Positions 16,675 through 25,333 of a stretch of 64,000 nt of DNA are shown piece by piece; within the stretch, counting starts at the first letter, position 1, and each line of letters starts with the position of its first letter. The notes beneath the pieces were generated by a model. It did no database searches. It worked only from the letters and a program-made list of their open reading frames with translations, and was not told where the DNA came from. The stretch covers positions 62,001-126,000 of the forward strand of contig NZ_JAGKJI010000004.1 in assembly GCF_020329485.1 (NCBI RefSeq). The letters are read 5' to 3'. The DNA is from Bradyrhizobium cenepequi. GTDB lineage: Bacteria > Pseudomonadota > Alphaproteobacteria > Rhizobiales > Xanthobacteraceae. Both the position numbers and the translations under genes were made by a program.

Positions 16675-17541
16675 TCACGCTCCACGTACGCGATGACCGA
16701 ACAAACCGGACGGCCTGACCACCAGCATGATCAGCACGAGCACGAACAATGCGAGGGCGCCTTTCGAACCTCCGAGATAGACCGCCGAGAATGCCTCCAC
16801 CATGCCGACGATAAAGGCCGCAACGGTTGCACCGCCAATGCTTCCCAGACCACCAAGGATGACAATGAGGAAGGATGTCGCCAGCACGGGATCGCCGACA
16901 TGCGGTGCAAGCGACAGGATCGGCGTGACCAGCGCGCCGGTGAGGCCCGCAAGCCCGGTCGCGAGCGCAAATGCCGTCGGAAACAGCAGCTTTGGACGCA
17001 ATCCCTGCGCGGTGGCGACCGCGCGGTCGTCCGCGAGCGCGCGCAAGGCGCGGCCGAAATCGGTGTGGTAAATCAAGGCGTAGATCGAGAGGATCCCCAC
17101 GAGACAGACAACAAGGACGACGAGGTTCTCGATCGGAACGTAGAAGCCGTGCGCGCGAAGGACGCCGCTCAGGGGAAAGCTGAACGCAGGCGACTGCGGT
17201 CCAAAAAGCACCAGAAGGCCGCTCGACATCATCAAATAGAGCCCGAGCGTCAGCATCAGCGTCGCCAAGTGATCGTCGATCAGCCGATCGAGGACGAAGC
17301 GCTCGAACAGATAGCCGAGCGCTGTCGTGCCGAGCGCGGCTGCGATCACCGCCAGTGCATAGGGCACTCCAAGATAGGTCACAGCGGAATAAGCGAGATA
17401 GCCTCCGAGCACGTAGAATCCGCCGTGGGCGAAATTGACGACGCCGAGAATGCCGAAAATCAGGGTGAAGCCGAGGGCGAGCAGCGCATACTGCGCGCCC
17501 AAGCTGACGCCGATGAGGCCGGTGGCAACGATGCCTTCCAC
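16675..17541 (-). CDS. ABC transporter permease, LivH type
   Basis: The protein is 288 residues from a GTG at 17541 preceded by GGAG. A longer in-frame extension to 17799 runs through the preceding binding-protein gene and is rejected. LivH features are GAQYALLALGFTLIFGILGVVNFAHGGFY at the N-terminus and LGGLGSIGGATVAAFIVG near the C-terminus. Eight or so membrane helices are visible. The start lies 11 bp after the binding-protein gene's stop. Confidence 0.9.
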   Translation of the reverse strand: MEGIVATGLIGVSLGAQYALLALGFTLIFGILGVVNFAHGGFYVLGGYLAYSAVTYLGVPYALAVIAAALGTTALGYLFERFVLDRLIDDHLATLMLTLGLYLMMSSGLLVLFGPQSPAFSFPLSGVLRAHGFYVPIENLVVLVVCLVGILSIYALIYHTDFGRALRALADDRAVATAQGLRPKLLFPTAFALATGLAGLTGALVTPILSLAPHVGDPVLATSFLIVILGGLGSIGGATVAAFIVGMVEAFSAVYLGGSKGALALFVLVLIMLVVRPSGLFGHRVRGA

Positions 17542-17552
17542 AGGGAGCTCCG

Positions 17553-18740
17553 CTACTTGCCTGTGGCCGCTTCGACCGGAACGACCGGCTGCAATTGGCC
17601 GTTCGTGACCAGCCCCACCCCAAAGGGGAACGACAGCTCCTGATTGATGCCGAAGAAATCCTGGCCGATCCAATGTCCTGAACCGATATTTGGATCGTTC
17701 ACGGGCAATGCACGTAGAGCCTGGGCCACCTTTTCGGTGTCGGTGACAGTGCCCGCCTTTGTGATTGCCTTCACGACCATGCGGGCGCCGGACACCCACT
17801 GGAAGAACAAATTGTTCTCCGGCCGCTCGGTGCCGAACAGCTTCTTGTATTCGTCGGCGATCAAGTGGACTTTCTCGTCGACCAGAACCGGCTCGTACCA
17901 GTAGAAGTCCTTCAGCACGGCGTCGCCGCCAGCGACGCGGGAGATCTCGCTATAGCCTGGACCACCGAGGCGACCGATTGGTCCTTCGAACCCGGCTTGA
18001 CGCAATTGCTTGACCATGATGCCGGCATCGCCAGGTGGAGAGGATGCGAGATCCACGGCCGCCGGCTTCGCGTTCATGATGCGCGTCACGATCGGCGCAA
18101 AATTGGTGGTGCCGCGCTGGTAATATTCCTCGGTCGCAGCGATACCGTTCTTCTTGTAGGCGTCCGCATCGACACTTGCGATGTCCGTGCCGCCCTGATC
18201 GTTCGGAGCGACGAGCACAACGCTCTTGATGCCAAATTTCTGTTTGGCGATCTTGATGATCGGATCGGCCCATCCTGATGGGCCGGGCCCCACATGGAAG
18301 ACCAACGGCCATTGCGGACCCAGCGCGTCCTTGGCGTAGCCATTGCCCATCACCAGCATCGAATTGCGCTTGGCCATCGGCTTTAGCCCGGTGAGTTCGG
18401 GCGAGCCAATCGGACCGATGATGAATTTTACGCCCTGTCCCGCGAGCGTGTTTGCAGCCGCGGCGGCACCCTCGGCGGTGTATTTGCTGTCGATAGCGAC
18501 AACACTCACCTGACAGGGCGCGCCGTCGATCTTGACGAGACCGTCCCGATTGGCCTCCGCGGCGACGAACTCTGCTGCGCCCTTTAGGGCGAGCCCCCAC
18601 TGCGCAGCCGGCCCCGAAAGCACACCGACGACGCCGAGCTTGAGCTCCGCTCCGGCGGCCAGTGCGGACGGCCGGGATACAGCACTCGAAGCGCCGATCG
18701 CGGCGCCGGCCAACAGCAAGTTACGACGCGTTATTTCCAT
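17553..18740 (-). CDS. Liv-type periplasmic substrate-binding protein
   Basis: This 395-residue protein is the first gene of the 14-gene operon. ATG 18740 follows GGGGAGGAG. A Tat-like signal (ITRRNLLLAGAAIGA) ends near AALAAG. The mature part is a type-I periplasmic binding fold with the LGVVGVLSGPAAQWG opening typical of Leu/Ile/Val-type receptors. The family binds many carboxylates and aromatics besides amino acids, and the catabolic genes behind it imply an organic acid ligand. Confidence 0.9.
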   Translation of the reverse strand: MEITRRNLLLAGAAIGASSAVSRPSALAAGAELKLGVVGVLSGPAAQWGLALKGAAEFVAAEANRDGLVKIDGAPCQVSVVAIDSKYTAEGAAAAANTLAGQGVKFIIGPIGSPELTGLKPMAKRNSMLVMGNGYAKDALGPQWPLVFHVGPGPSGWADPIIKIAKQKFGIKSVVLVAPNDQGGTDIASVDADAYKKNGIAATEEYYQRGTTNFAPIVTRIMNAKPAAVDLASSPPGDAGIMVKQLRQAGFEGPIGRLGGPGYSEISRVAGGDAVLKDFYWYEPVLVDEKVHLIADEYKKLFGTERPENNLFFQWVSGARMVVKAITKAGTVTDTEKVAQALRALPVNDPNIGSGHWIGQDFFGINQELSFPFGVGLVTNGQLQPVVPVEAATGK

Positions 18741-18759
18741 TCCATCTCCTCCCCGTTTA

Positions 18760-18771
18760 TGGATCGTTTCA
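18760..18771 (-). promoter_or_regulatory. Candidate LacI-family operator half-palindrome upstream of the catabolic operon
   Basis: Read on the minus strand the site is TGAAACGATCCA, an imperfect palindrome around a central CG, as in LacI-family operators. It lies 20 bases upstream of the binding-protein ATG, where a repressor would block transcription. The ten-base ATGAAACGAT core recurs in opposite orientation at 19008-19017. Confidence 0.35.
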
Positions 18772-19008
18772 TTTATTATTCCGCCAGCGCCCGTCGCGAG
18801 GCACGCAATGCCACGCCTCGGGCGATCGCCTCATCGCGTCAGAGAACCGACGCGATCGACAATCAAGCCATTGATTTTATAGCTTTATTTATATTGCGGC
18901 CTATTGCTTGGGCAAATACGCGTTCGGTCCGAGCGTCGACGTCCCTTCCCTTTGATTGTTCTTCAGCACTTGTTTCGAAATTATGTACCCCTCCCCATGC
19001 CGTGTCAA

Positions 19009-19020
19009 TGAAACGATTTA
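19009..19020 (+). promoter_or_regulatory. Second candidate operator with the same core
   Basis: TGAAACGATTTA repeats the core of the site at 18760-18771 in inverted orientation about 240 bp away. It overlaps a small perfect inverted repeat CGATTT-AACG-AAATCG (19014-19029). Paired distant operators would suit looping repression by a LacI-type tetramer or dimer pair; this is inference. Confidence 0.3.
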
Positions 19021-19799
19021 ACGAAATCGCAAAGGCCTGTTCAGGACCGCTTGGCCGAGCCGGAGGTTGCTTGAAAATTGGAAATCGTCGCTAAAGGTCC
19101 CGCCACGCGGCGTAGCGGCTTTGCCCTATCGTCCCACCGCTTCAGAAGCGGTCAGATTTGCCCGCGGTGCACGCGGCTTATCCGACCCGGAAAGAGCGCA
19201 ACCGGTGGCGCTATCTGCTCGAATGGCAAGCGATCGCGCGCCGGAACAAGCTGCGAGATAACCGTGAGTTCTCGACCATGGGTCGGATCGAGGACTGCGG
19301 CCGAGGTCGAGAGCCGCCGCAGCGCGAACACGAGTAGACAGCTCACCCGTACGGCTGCCAGGGTGAACGAGACCATATTGAACGAACTCGGCCGATCGGC
19401 ACCGCGGCGCGTGAACGGCAGGACGACCGAGACAGCCGGAACTCTTTCACGGGCGACGGCGTGCACCGCATCGCGCATCTGACGCATCCCATCTTGCTAA
19501 CTGCGCGCATGATGGGCCTGGGATGTCGCAGACCTTTGCCTGGATCGGCAGAGATTTGTCGCATTCTGTCTCAGAAGCGCTGCATCGGATAATTCACGAC
19601 AATTCTGGCCGCCTGACGACAGCGGTCCAGCAAAGACGATCACCCCGACGTTGTCGTGTTTTGCGCCACGTACGCTCCGGATCCGAGCCATCAGCCCTGG
19701 ATGGTTCCCTGACATCGAGGCGAAGCTGCCGATACGGCAGCGGCGCGATCAAGAGTCCGGCAAGTCATTTTATGTCAGATTGTCCCGCCCAGAGTTGAC

Positions 19800-19819
19800 G
19801 ATACACTCTGATACACTTT
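19800..19819 (+). promoter_or_regulatory. Tandem 10-bp direct repeat GATACACTYT, candidate response-regulator site
   Basis: GATACACTCT is followed immediately by GATACACTTT, giving an exact one-helical-turn period. OmpR/PhoB-type regulators commonly bind such tandem repeats. The repeat lies about 50 bp upstream of the response-regulator ATG at 19871, and a TTGACG (-35-like) abuts its left edge. Confidence 0.45.
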
Positions 19820-19870
19820 TGCGGTGGCGTGGCTTCCGGACTCAATTAGGGTCCGAAATGGAGCAACTGG

Positions 19871-20590
19871 ATGGACTCGGTACCGCACATTGCCGTCGTG
19901 GATGATCATCGCGATATCCGCGATCTGGTCGGCAAATATCTTGTGCAGCACGGCTATCGCATCAGCCTTGCGGAGAATGCCGTCGCGTTACGTCGCCTGC
20001 TGGAACGCAGCGCGCTCGACCTCGTGGTGCTCGACGTGATGATGCCCGGCGAGGACGGCCTGTCATTGTGCCGCCACCTGCGCAGCACAACGGAGCTGCC
20101 GGTCATCCTGTTGACCGCGATGGCGGAGGAGACCGACCGGATCGTGGGTCTGGAAGTTGGCGCCGATGACTACGTGAGCAAACCATTCAATCCGCGCGAA
20201 CTCCTCGCCCGCATCAAGGCGGTCCTTCGACGTGTAAACAGCCTGCCGCCCCGAAAAGGCCGCCTGACGGCAAAGCTGGTGCGCTTCGATCGGTGGATCC
20301 TCGATGCCGGCCGCCGCGAGTTGCTCGATCAAGACCGCCTCGCGGTGCCGCTCAGTACGGCCGAGTTTCGCCTGCTGCGCGCATTTCTCGACCATCCCGG
20401 CCTCGTGCTCAGCCGCCAACAGCTTCTTGACCTGACCGTCGGCCGGGATGCCGATCCGTTCGACAGGAGCATCGACAACCAGGTTAGCCGCCTGCGCAAG
20501 AAAATAGAGGCCGATCCGAAGACGCCCGCCCTGATCAAGACCCACTGGGGCGGCGGTTACAGTCTGATCGCGGAAGTCCTGCAATCATGA
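19871..20590 (+). CDS. OmpR/PhoB-family response regulator
   Basis: The 239-residue protein has a receiver domain with the acidic pair in VVDDH, the phosphoacceptor Asp in LVVLDVMMPGEDG near residue 55, and the conserved Lys in DDYVSKPFNP. A winged-helix Trans_reg_C domain follows (LSTAEFRLLRAFLDHPG and SIDNQVSRLRKKIE). No strong ribosome binding site precedes ATG 19871. The stop overlaps the kinase gene start, so the two were co-translated as a pair. Confidence 0.93.
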   Translation: MDSVPHIAVVDDHRDIRDLVGKYLVQHGYRISLAENAVALRRLLERSALDLVVLDVMMPGEDGLSLCRHLRSTTELPVILLTAMAEETDRIVGLEVGADDYVSKPFNPRELLARIKAVLRRVNSLPPRKGRLTAKLVRFDRWILDAGRRELLDQDRLAVPLSTAEFRLLRAFLDHPGLVLSRQQLLDLTVGRDADPFDRSIDNQVSRLRKKIEADPKTPALIKTHWGGGYSLIAEVLQS

Positions 20591-22086
20591 TGAGCCTGTG
20601 GAAGCGCAGCCTTGCTGCTCAATTCATTTGTTTCACCCTGCTGTCGCTGCTGCTGTCCCAGGCGATCGTGTTCTTCATTTCTTGGGACGAGCACGGACAA
20701 GCGATGCGCAAGGTTGCGAAAGGCGAAATACTCAGCCGATGCGCCTCGCTCGCGCGCGTCCTGGAGGCAACGCCACCGACGCTTCAGCAGGATATCCTTG
20801 CTGCCAGCAATACCAATTCGGCAAGATACTGGATCTCAGCGAGTCTAAGTGACGCCCCCGCGTGACGGCAACAGGCTTGGGAGCATCTCGCCCAGCCCTT
20901 GCCGCGCGTATCTTTCCCGGGCGTCCCGATCGAGGTGAAAGCGGACTTCATCCGAGCCGGCGCCGAAACGAGCAAGTCGGTCTCCTCCCCCTGGATCGAC
21001 CTACGACCTGAGGCCTGGCCGCTATCGCGACCGGCGAAGTTTCTCTATCTCGACGATGCCATGGGCATGGGGCTGGCGGTGCGGCTGGCGGATGGCACAT
21101 GGCTGAACACCGCCTATGCCAAACCCGCGCAGGACGGCTTCTGGACGTCTCAATCAACCGTATCACTTGGCCTCTCTGCGCTAGTGCTGTCGATCATAGC
21201 TGCCTTGGCTGCGCGCGGCATTGCCCGGCCGTTGCGCCGTCTGGCCACCGCCGCCGAAGCGCTTGGCCGCGGCCAGGAGATCGCACCGGTGCCGGAAACC
21301 GGCCCTGACGACATCCGGCGCACATCCGAGGCATTCAATCGCATGCAGGCGCGGCTGCACCGGTTCGTCGATGACCGCACCAGGATGCTGGCTGCCATTG
21401 GCCATGACTTGCGCACGCCACTGACCTCGCTCCGCCTCCGGGCGGAATTCGTGCCCGACCAAGAGGCGCGGGAGAAGATGCTCGCGACGATTTCAGAGAT
21501 TCAGACCATGGCGGAGGCGACTCTTGCGTTCGCCCGCGAAGAGGCAACTGCCGAGAGCACTCGAACAGTGGACCTCGCGGCCCTTGTGGAGAGCCTCTGC
21601 GACGACCTTGTCGAGCTTGGTTATGATGTTTCCTTCTCGGAGGGACAGAGGATCAGCTATCGCTGCCGACCGGATTCACTCCGCCGCGCGTGCCGCAACC
21701 TTGTCGAAAACGCGGTCCGCTATGGTGAGCGAGCTCGTGTCAGCATCGAGCGACGGGTGGATAGCATCGATATCGTGGTCGCCGACGATGGGCCGGGCAT
21801 TCCTGAGACCGCCAAAGAGCAAGTTTTCGCGCCCTTCTATCGCATCGAGAATTCAAGGAATCGGGAAACCGGCGGTGTCGGACTTGGCCTTTCCATTGCG
21901 CGAACGATCGTGCGCCGCCATGGTGGCGATATTATCCTCGACAATGCACAGCGCGGACTGCGCGCAACGATCAGCCTTCCGCCTTTGGACAGTGCAGCTT
22001 CCGTCAATCGGTCAACCGGCGAGGGACGAGAGGATGTCACCGCCGCTGCCAATCCGGCAGCAGCGGGATTGGCCCCTGCTTCGTAG
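20587..22086 (+). pseudogene. Two-component sensor histidine kinase interrupted by an in-frame TGA
   Basis: One continuous frame spans 499 codons except for a TGA at 20863-20865. The first 92 codons encode a membrane helix and the start of a periplasmic sensor. The remaining codons after the stop encode the rest of the sensor, a second membrane helix (about 21165-21230), HAMP, the H-box GHDLRTPLTSLRL and the HATPase motifs NLVENAVRYGE, DDGPGIP and GGVGLGLSIAR. Homology-like continuity across the stop indicates a single substitution, for example from CGA. A truncated kinase could initiate internally at 20899 (TTG) without the first membrane helix. Sequencing error or readthrough cannot be excluded. 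Confidence 0.8.
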
Positions 22087-22184
22087 GGGATATCGAAGGA
22101 CTATCGAGGCCGGCGGATCTGCGCCGACGAGCCAGAATCGCGGTGAACGCGGTCAAGGGCTCGCGGAACACGCGTGGCACGTTC

Positions 22185-23108
22185 TCAGGCCTTATCGGTT
22201 TCGTTTGCCCCCGCGATTGCTGGCAACTCCTCCGCGATCCAATCCAGGACCGAGGCATGATGCGGCATCCAGCCTAAGGCACGGGCGCGGCGCCCCCGCA
22301 CGCGGCTGTTTGAGCCCAAGGCATAGGTTGCGCGCTCATATCCCCATTCCGCGATCGCGTCCTGCAGCGGCCACGGCTTTGCCTCGCCGAGCCCGAGTGC
22401 AGTGCCGATCGCAGTGACCATGTCGCGGAACGACGCTTCGCCGTTTTCGACGAACATGAAGCTGCCGGCCGGCGCCTTCTCAAGCGCAAGCAGATAGAGA
22501 TCCGCCACGTCGGCAACGTGAACGGTGGACCAGACATTCAGGCCGCGCCCGATGTGCCGCGGGATGCCGCTACGGCGCGCCTGCCGAACCAGCGAGGGGA
22601 TCTGGATGCTTTCCTGATGCGGCCCGAGGCCGCGGCCGTAGATCAACGTGTTGCAGAGCACGGTCGAGCACACGCCGCGCGCGGCTGATCCGGTCACGAA
22701 ACGGTCGATGGCGACCCGGGCGGCCTTGTCCGGCGTCGGTTGAATGGGCGCATCATCATCGAAGACCGCATCCGAGGGCTCGCCGCCGGCGTTATCGCCG
22801 ACGATGCTCGAGCCCGAGGTGTGCAGCAACGGCCGGTTCGAACCGGCAAGGGCCTCGACCAGCGCCTCGACTGCACCACGGTGGTCACTGCTCGCGGCGT
22901 TCACCACGGCATCGGCGCGGCGGGCCTCATCGGCCAGGAGGTCGTGATCGTCCAGGCTGCCAAGCACCGGTTCAATCCCGAGTCGCCTAACCGCGGCCCC
23001 TTTCTCCGGCCCGCGGACCAGGCCCCTCACCTCATGCCCGGCCTCGACCAGACGCACGGCGACCGAGCCGCCGATATATCCACTCGCCCCTGTCACAAAT
23101 ACCTTCAT
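22185..23108 (-). CDS. NAD-dependent epimerase/dehydratase family protein
   Basis: The 307-residue protein is an extended-SDR/NmrA-like protein. It has the Rossmann motif TGASGYIGG at residues 7-15, acidic and Arg contacts at GLVRGPEKG, and a HTSGSSIVGDN strand. The classical YxxxK is not obvious; a Lys in DKAARVAIDRFV may occupy that region. ATG 23108 follows AAGGAGC. The substrate is unknown. It is convergent with the kinase pseudogene and shows no operon partner. Confidence 0.85.
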   Translation of the reverse strand: MKVFVTGASGYIGGSVAVRLVEAGHEVRGLVRGPEKGAAVRRLGIEPVLGSLDDHDLLADEARRADAVVNAASSDHRGAVEALVEALAGSNRPLLHTSGSSIVGDNAGGEPSDAVFDDDAPIQPTPDKAARVAIDRFVTGSAARGVCSTVLCNTLIYGRGLGPHQESIQIPSLVRQARRSGIPRHIGRGLNVWSTVHVADVADLYLLALEKAPAGSFMFVENGEASFRDMVTAIGTALGLGEAKPWPLQDAIAEWGYERATYALGSNSRVRGRRARALGWMPHHASVLDWIAEELPAIAGANETDKA

Positions 23109-23537
23109 TTCCCGGTGCTCCTTGCTGGGTCAGGGATTTAGGGTTGGTGCATTTGTGTCAACAAGAGGCTGATCAGGCATATTATCTGTGACGTGCCGGC
23201 ACAAATGAGGACCGATCGGGCGTGATGTGGGTGCTTGCGCCCGAGGCTGTCGCATGGCTGCGCGACAGACGGTCGCGGTTCAGGGAACCGGCACGATGAT
23301 CCCAGCAGAACGATGAGCTCTCGCGGAGGGCTTGCCCGCGCTCTATGGGCTTGGTCATGAAGAGGATATAAGGCGCCAAATGCACAACCCGATATAGTAA
23401 TTGAAGTGGGTGTGTGGAATCACCGAACAGGGCCTGGGCGAGGCTGTGTGTCGGGATATGTAGGCCAGCTGCGGCGGGAGTCCTGGCGTAAGGTCGCGGC
23501 GGGCGCGCCAGCCGCGTGCGCCCGGATGGAATTGAAG
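23109..23537. other. Intergenic region between epimerase-like and exporter genes
   Basis: This divergent region of about 430 bp should hold promoters for both neighbours. An open frame extends upstream of the HlyD-family gene to 23406, but its translation has no family character. No clear palindrome, hairpin or RNA gene was found. Confidence 0.5.
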
Positions 23538-24617
23538 ATGACCGACGACAAGAGCGAGTTGCTGAGATCGCTCACCATTGATCGCAGCGAAACCAAGGTG
23601 GAGCGGTCAGGCCGCCGGTGGTTGTCGATCTCGGCGGCCCTTGCCGCCTGTACGGTCGTCCTTGCGGCCCTTGGCATATACCTGTTCCGCGGTGAAGACG
23701 TTCCCAAGCAAGCGGCACCGCAGCCGGCCGCACCGGCGCAGCAGCCAACGCCGCTGCCTCAACAACAGGCCGCCCCAAACGACCGGGATGCCGGCAGCCT
23801 GGCTGCATCCGGTTATGTGGTCGCGCGCCGCAAGGCAACCGTTGCGGCGGAGATCACTGGCAAGGTCGTCGAGGTCTTTATTGACGAGGGCATGACGGTG
23901 ACGGAGGGGCAAATCGTCGCGCGGCTGGATAGCGTGCTTGCCGAAAAAGACTATGAGCTGGCGCGCTCGCGCGTCGAGACCGCCGATGCTGCCATCGCCG
24001 CGATCAGCGCCGACCTGCAGGACGCCAATCGAATCATGTCGCGGGTGCAGACCTTGTCGCAGAAGAATTTTGCGACCGAGGCCGATCTGACCAAGGCGCA
24101 GGCACGGGTCGGCGTGCTGACCGCGCAATTGCGCCAGGCACAGTCGCAGTTCGAGACCGCCAAGATCGACGCCAAGCGCAGTGCCTCGGTGCTCGACAAG
24201 CATCAAATCCGGGCGCCGTTCGGAGGTATCGTGATCGATCGTAGCGCACAGCCCGGCGAAATGATCTCGCCGATGTCGGTCGGTGGTTTCACCCGAACCG
24301 GCATCTGCACCATCGTCGACATGGACTCGATCGAGATCGAAGTTGACGTGAACGAGGCCTTCATCGGCAGAGTCGCTCCTGGAGGGCCCGTGAACGCGGT
24401 GCTCGACGCCTATCCGGACTGGACCATCCCCGCTTCGGTTATAGCGATCGTGCCGACGGCGAACCGCGAAAAAGCCACCGTCAAAGTGCGCATCCGCTTC
24501 GAGCAAAAGGACCCACGGATTCTGCCCGACATGGCGGTAAAAGTGAATTTCTTGCGTGACCGAAGGGCAAGTGGTGCGCCCACGCCGGACACCACTGCGA
24601 CGAACTCGTCGCAGTAG
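23538..24617 (+). CDS. HlyD/MacA-type periplasmic adaptor of an ABC exporter
   Basis: From ATG 23538 (359 residues) the protein has one N-terminal membrane anchor (about residues 28-47) and a Pro/Gln-rich linker. A lipoyl/barrel half (GYVVARRKATVAAEITGKV) follows, then a coiled-coil hairpin with TLSQKNFATEADLTKAQARV, and the second half (KHQIRAPFGGIVIDRSAQPGEM). ATG 23526 is an alternative start; neither has a strong ribosome binding site. It heads a four-gene unit with an ATPase and two FtsX permeases, the MacAB/DevBCA layout. Confidence 0.9.
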   Translation: MTDDKSELLRSLTIDRSETKVERSGRRWLSISAALAACTVVLAALGIYLFRGEDVPKQAAPQPAAPAQQPTPLPQQQAAPNDRDAGSLAASGYVVARRKATVAAEITGKVVEVFIDEGMTVTEGQIVARLDSVLAEKDYELARSRVETADAAIAAISADLQDANRIMSRVQTLSQKNFATEADLTKAQARVGVLTAQLRQAQSQFETAKIDAKRSASVLDKHQIRAPFGGIVIDRSAQPGEMISPMSVGGFTRTGICTIVDMDSIEIEVDVNEAFIGRVAPGGPVNAVLDAYPDWTIPASVIAIVPTANREKATVKVRIRFEQKDPRILPDMAVKVNFLRDRRASGAPTPDTTATNSSQ

Positions 24618-24634
24618 CATTCAGGGAGAGAGAA

Positions 24635-25333
24635 GTGACAACCGAATCTCCGATGGTACGTCTCACCGGCGTAAGCAAGCGCTTCACCAAAGGAAAGGAA
24701 ACGATTTCAATTTTCGATCATCTCGATCTCGCGATCCCTGGCGGCGATTTTATCGCGGTGATGGGGCCGTCGGGTTCCGGCAAGACGACGCTGCTCAATC
24801 TGCTCGGCGGCATCGATCGCGCCGACGGGGGCGAGATTGCGGTGGCCGACCGTCGCATCGACGGCCTCTCCGAGGGTGAACTGGCGACCTGGCGCGCCGC
24901 CAATATCGGCTTCATCTTTCAGTTCTATAATTTGATGCCGATGCTGACCGCCGCGCAGAACGTGGAGTTGCCGCTACTGCTTACCAGATTGCGCAGCAAG
25001 GAGCGCGCGTCGCGCGTTCAGACGGCGCTGTCGGTGGTCGGGCTGGCCGATCGGGTCAAGCACCGTCCGCGCGAGATGTCCGGTGGCCAGCAGCAGCGCG
25101 TTGCGATTGCGCGCGCCATCGTCTCGGATCCTAACCTGTTGCTGTGCGACGAACCGACCGGCGATCTCGACCGCCACTCCGCCGACGAGATTCTTTCGAT
25201 CCTGCAACTGCTCAATGGCGAGTTGGGAAAGACCATCGTGATGGTTACCCATGATCCCGCGGCGGCAAACTATGCCAAGCGCATCCTGCACCTCGACAAG
25301 GGCCGTTTCGTCGAACGGGAGCTTGCCGCGTGA
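24635..25333 (+). CDS. ABC exporter ATP-binding protein, MacB/LolD type
   Basis: The 232-residue ATPase starts at GTG 24635 behind AGGGAGAGAGA. Motifs are Walker A GPSGSGKTT, the LolD-type FQFYNLMPMLTAAQNV segment, signature EMSGGQQQRVAIARA and Walker B LLLCDEPTGDLD. Its stop overlaps the next gene (GTGA), indicating coupled synthesis with the permease. Confidence 0.95.
   Translation: MTTESPMVRLTGVSKRFTKGKETISIFDHLDLAIPGGDFIAVMGPSGSGKTTLLNLLGGIDRADGGEIAVADRRIDGLSEGELATWRAANIGFIFQFYNLMPMLTAAQNVELPLLLTRLRSKERASRVQTALSVVGLADRVKHRPREMSGGQQQRVAIARAIVSDPNLLLCDEPTGDLDRHSADEILSILQLLNGELGKTIVMVTHDPAAANYAKRILHLDKGRFVERELAA

Larger units (their letters stand above)
18741..19870. other. Divergent intergenic region of about 1.1 kb
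   Basis: It separates the minus-strand catabolic operon from the plus-strand response regulator. The left part (18750-19030) is unusually AT-rich and holds two inverted copies of an ATGAAACGAT element. The right end (19795-19820) holds a tandem GATACACT repeat. Between about 19040 and 19790 no frame with a credible start or domain was found. One 50-codon stretch from 19167 looks protein-like but is not recognised. Confidence 0.6.

Noticed and set aside
15544..17643. A 699-codon open frame on the plus strand opposite livM and livH
   Set aside because: It is antisense to two well-supported permease genes, is extremely rich in Arg, Glu, Asp, His and Gln, and shows no domain. It is a by-product of high-GC codon usage.
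19167..19323. A protein-like stretch in the 1.1-kb intergenic region (YPTRKERNRWRYLLEWQ)
   Set aside because: The short frame has no convincing start or site upstream, and I cannot link it to a family. It may be a gene remnant but the evidence is too thin.
20899..22086. Treating the second part of the interrupted kinase as an independent gene
   Set aside because: It begins at a TTG with no clear ribosome binding site, in the same frame as the upstream part, and lacks the first half of the sensor. A broken single gene explains it better.
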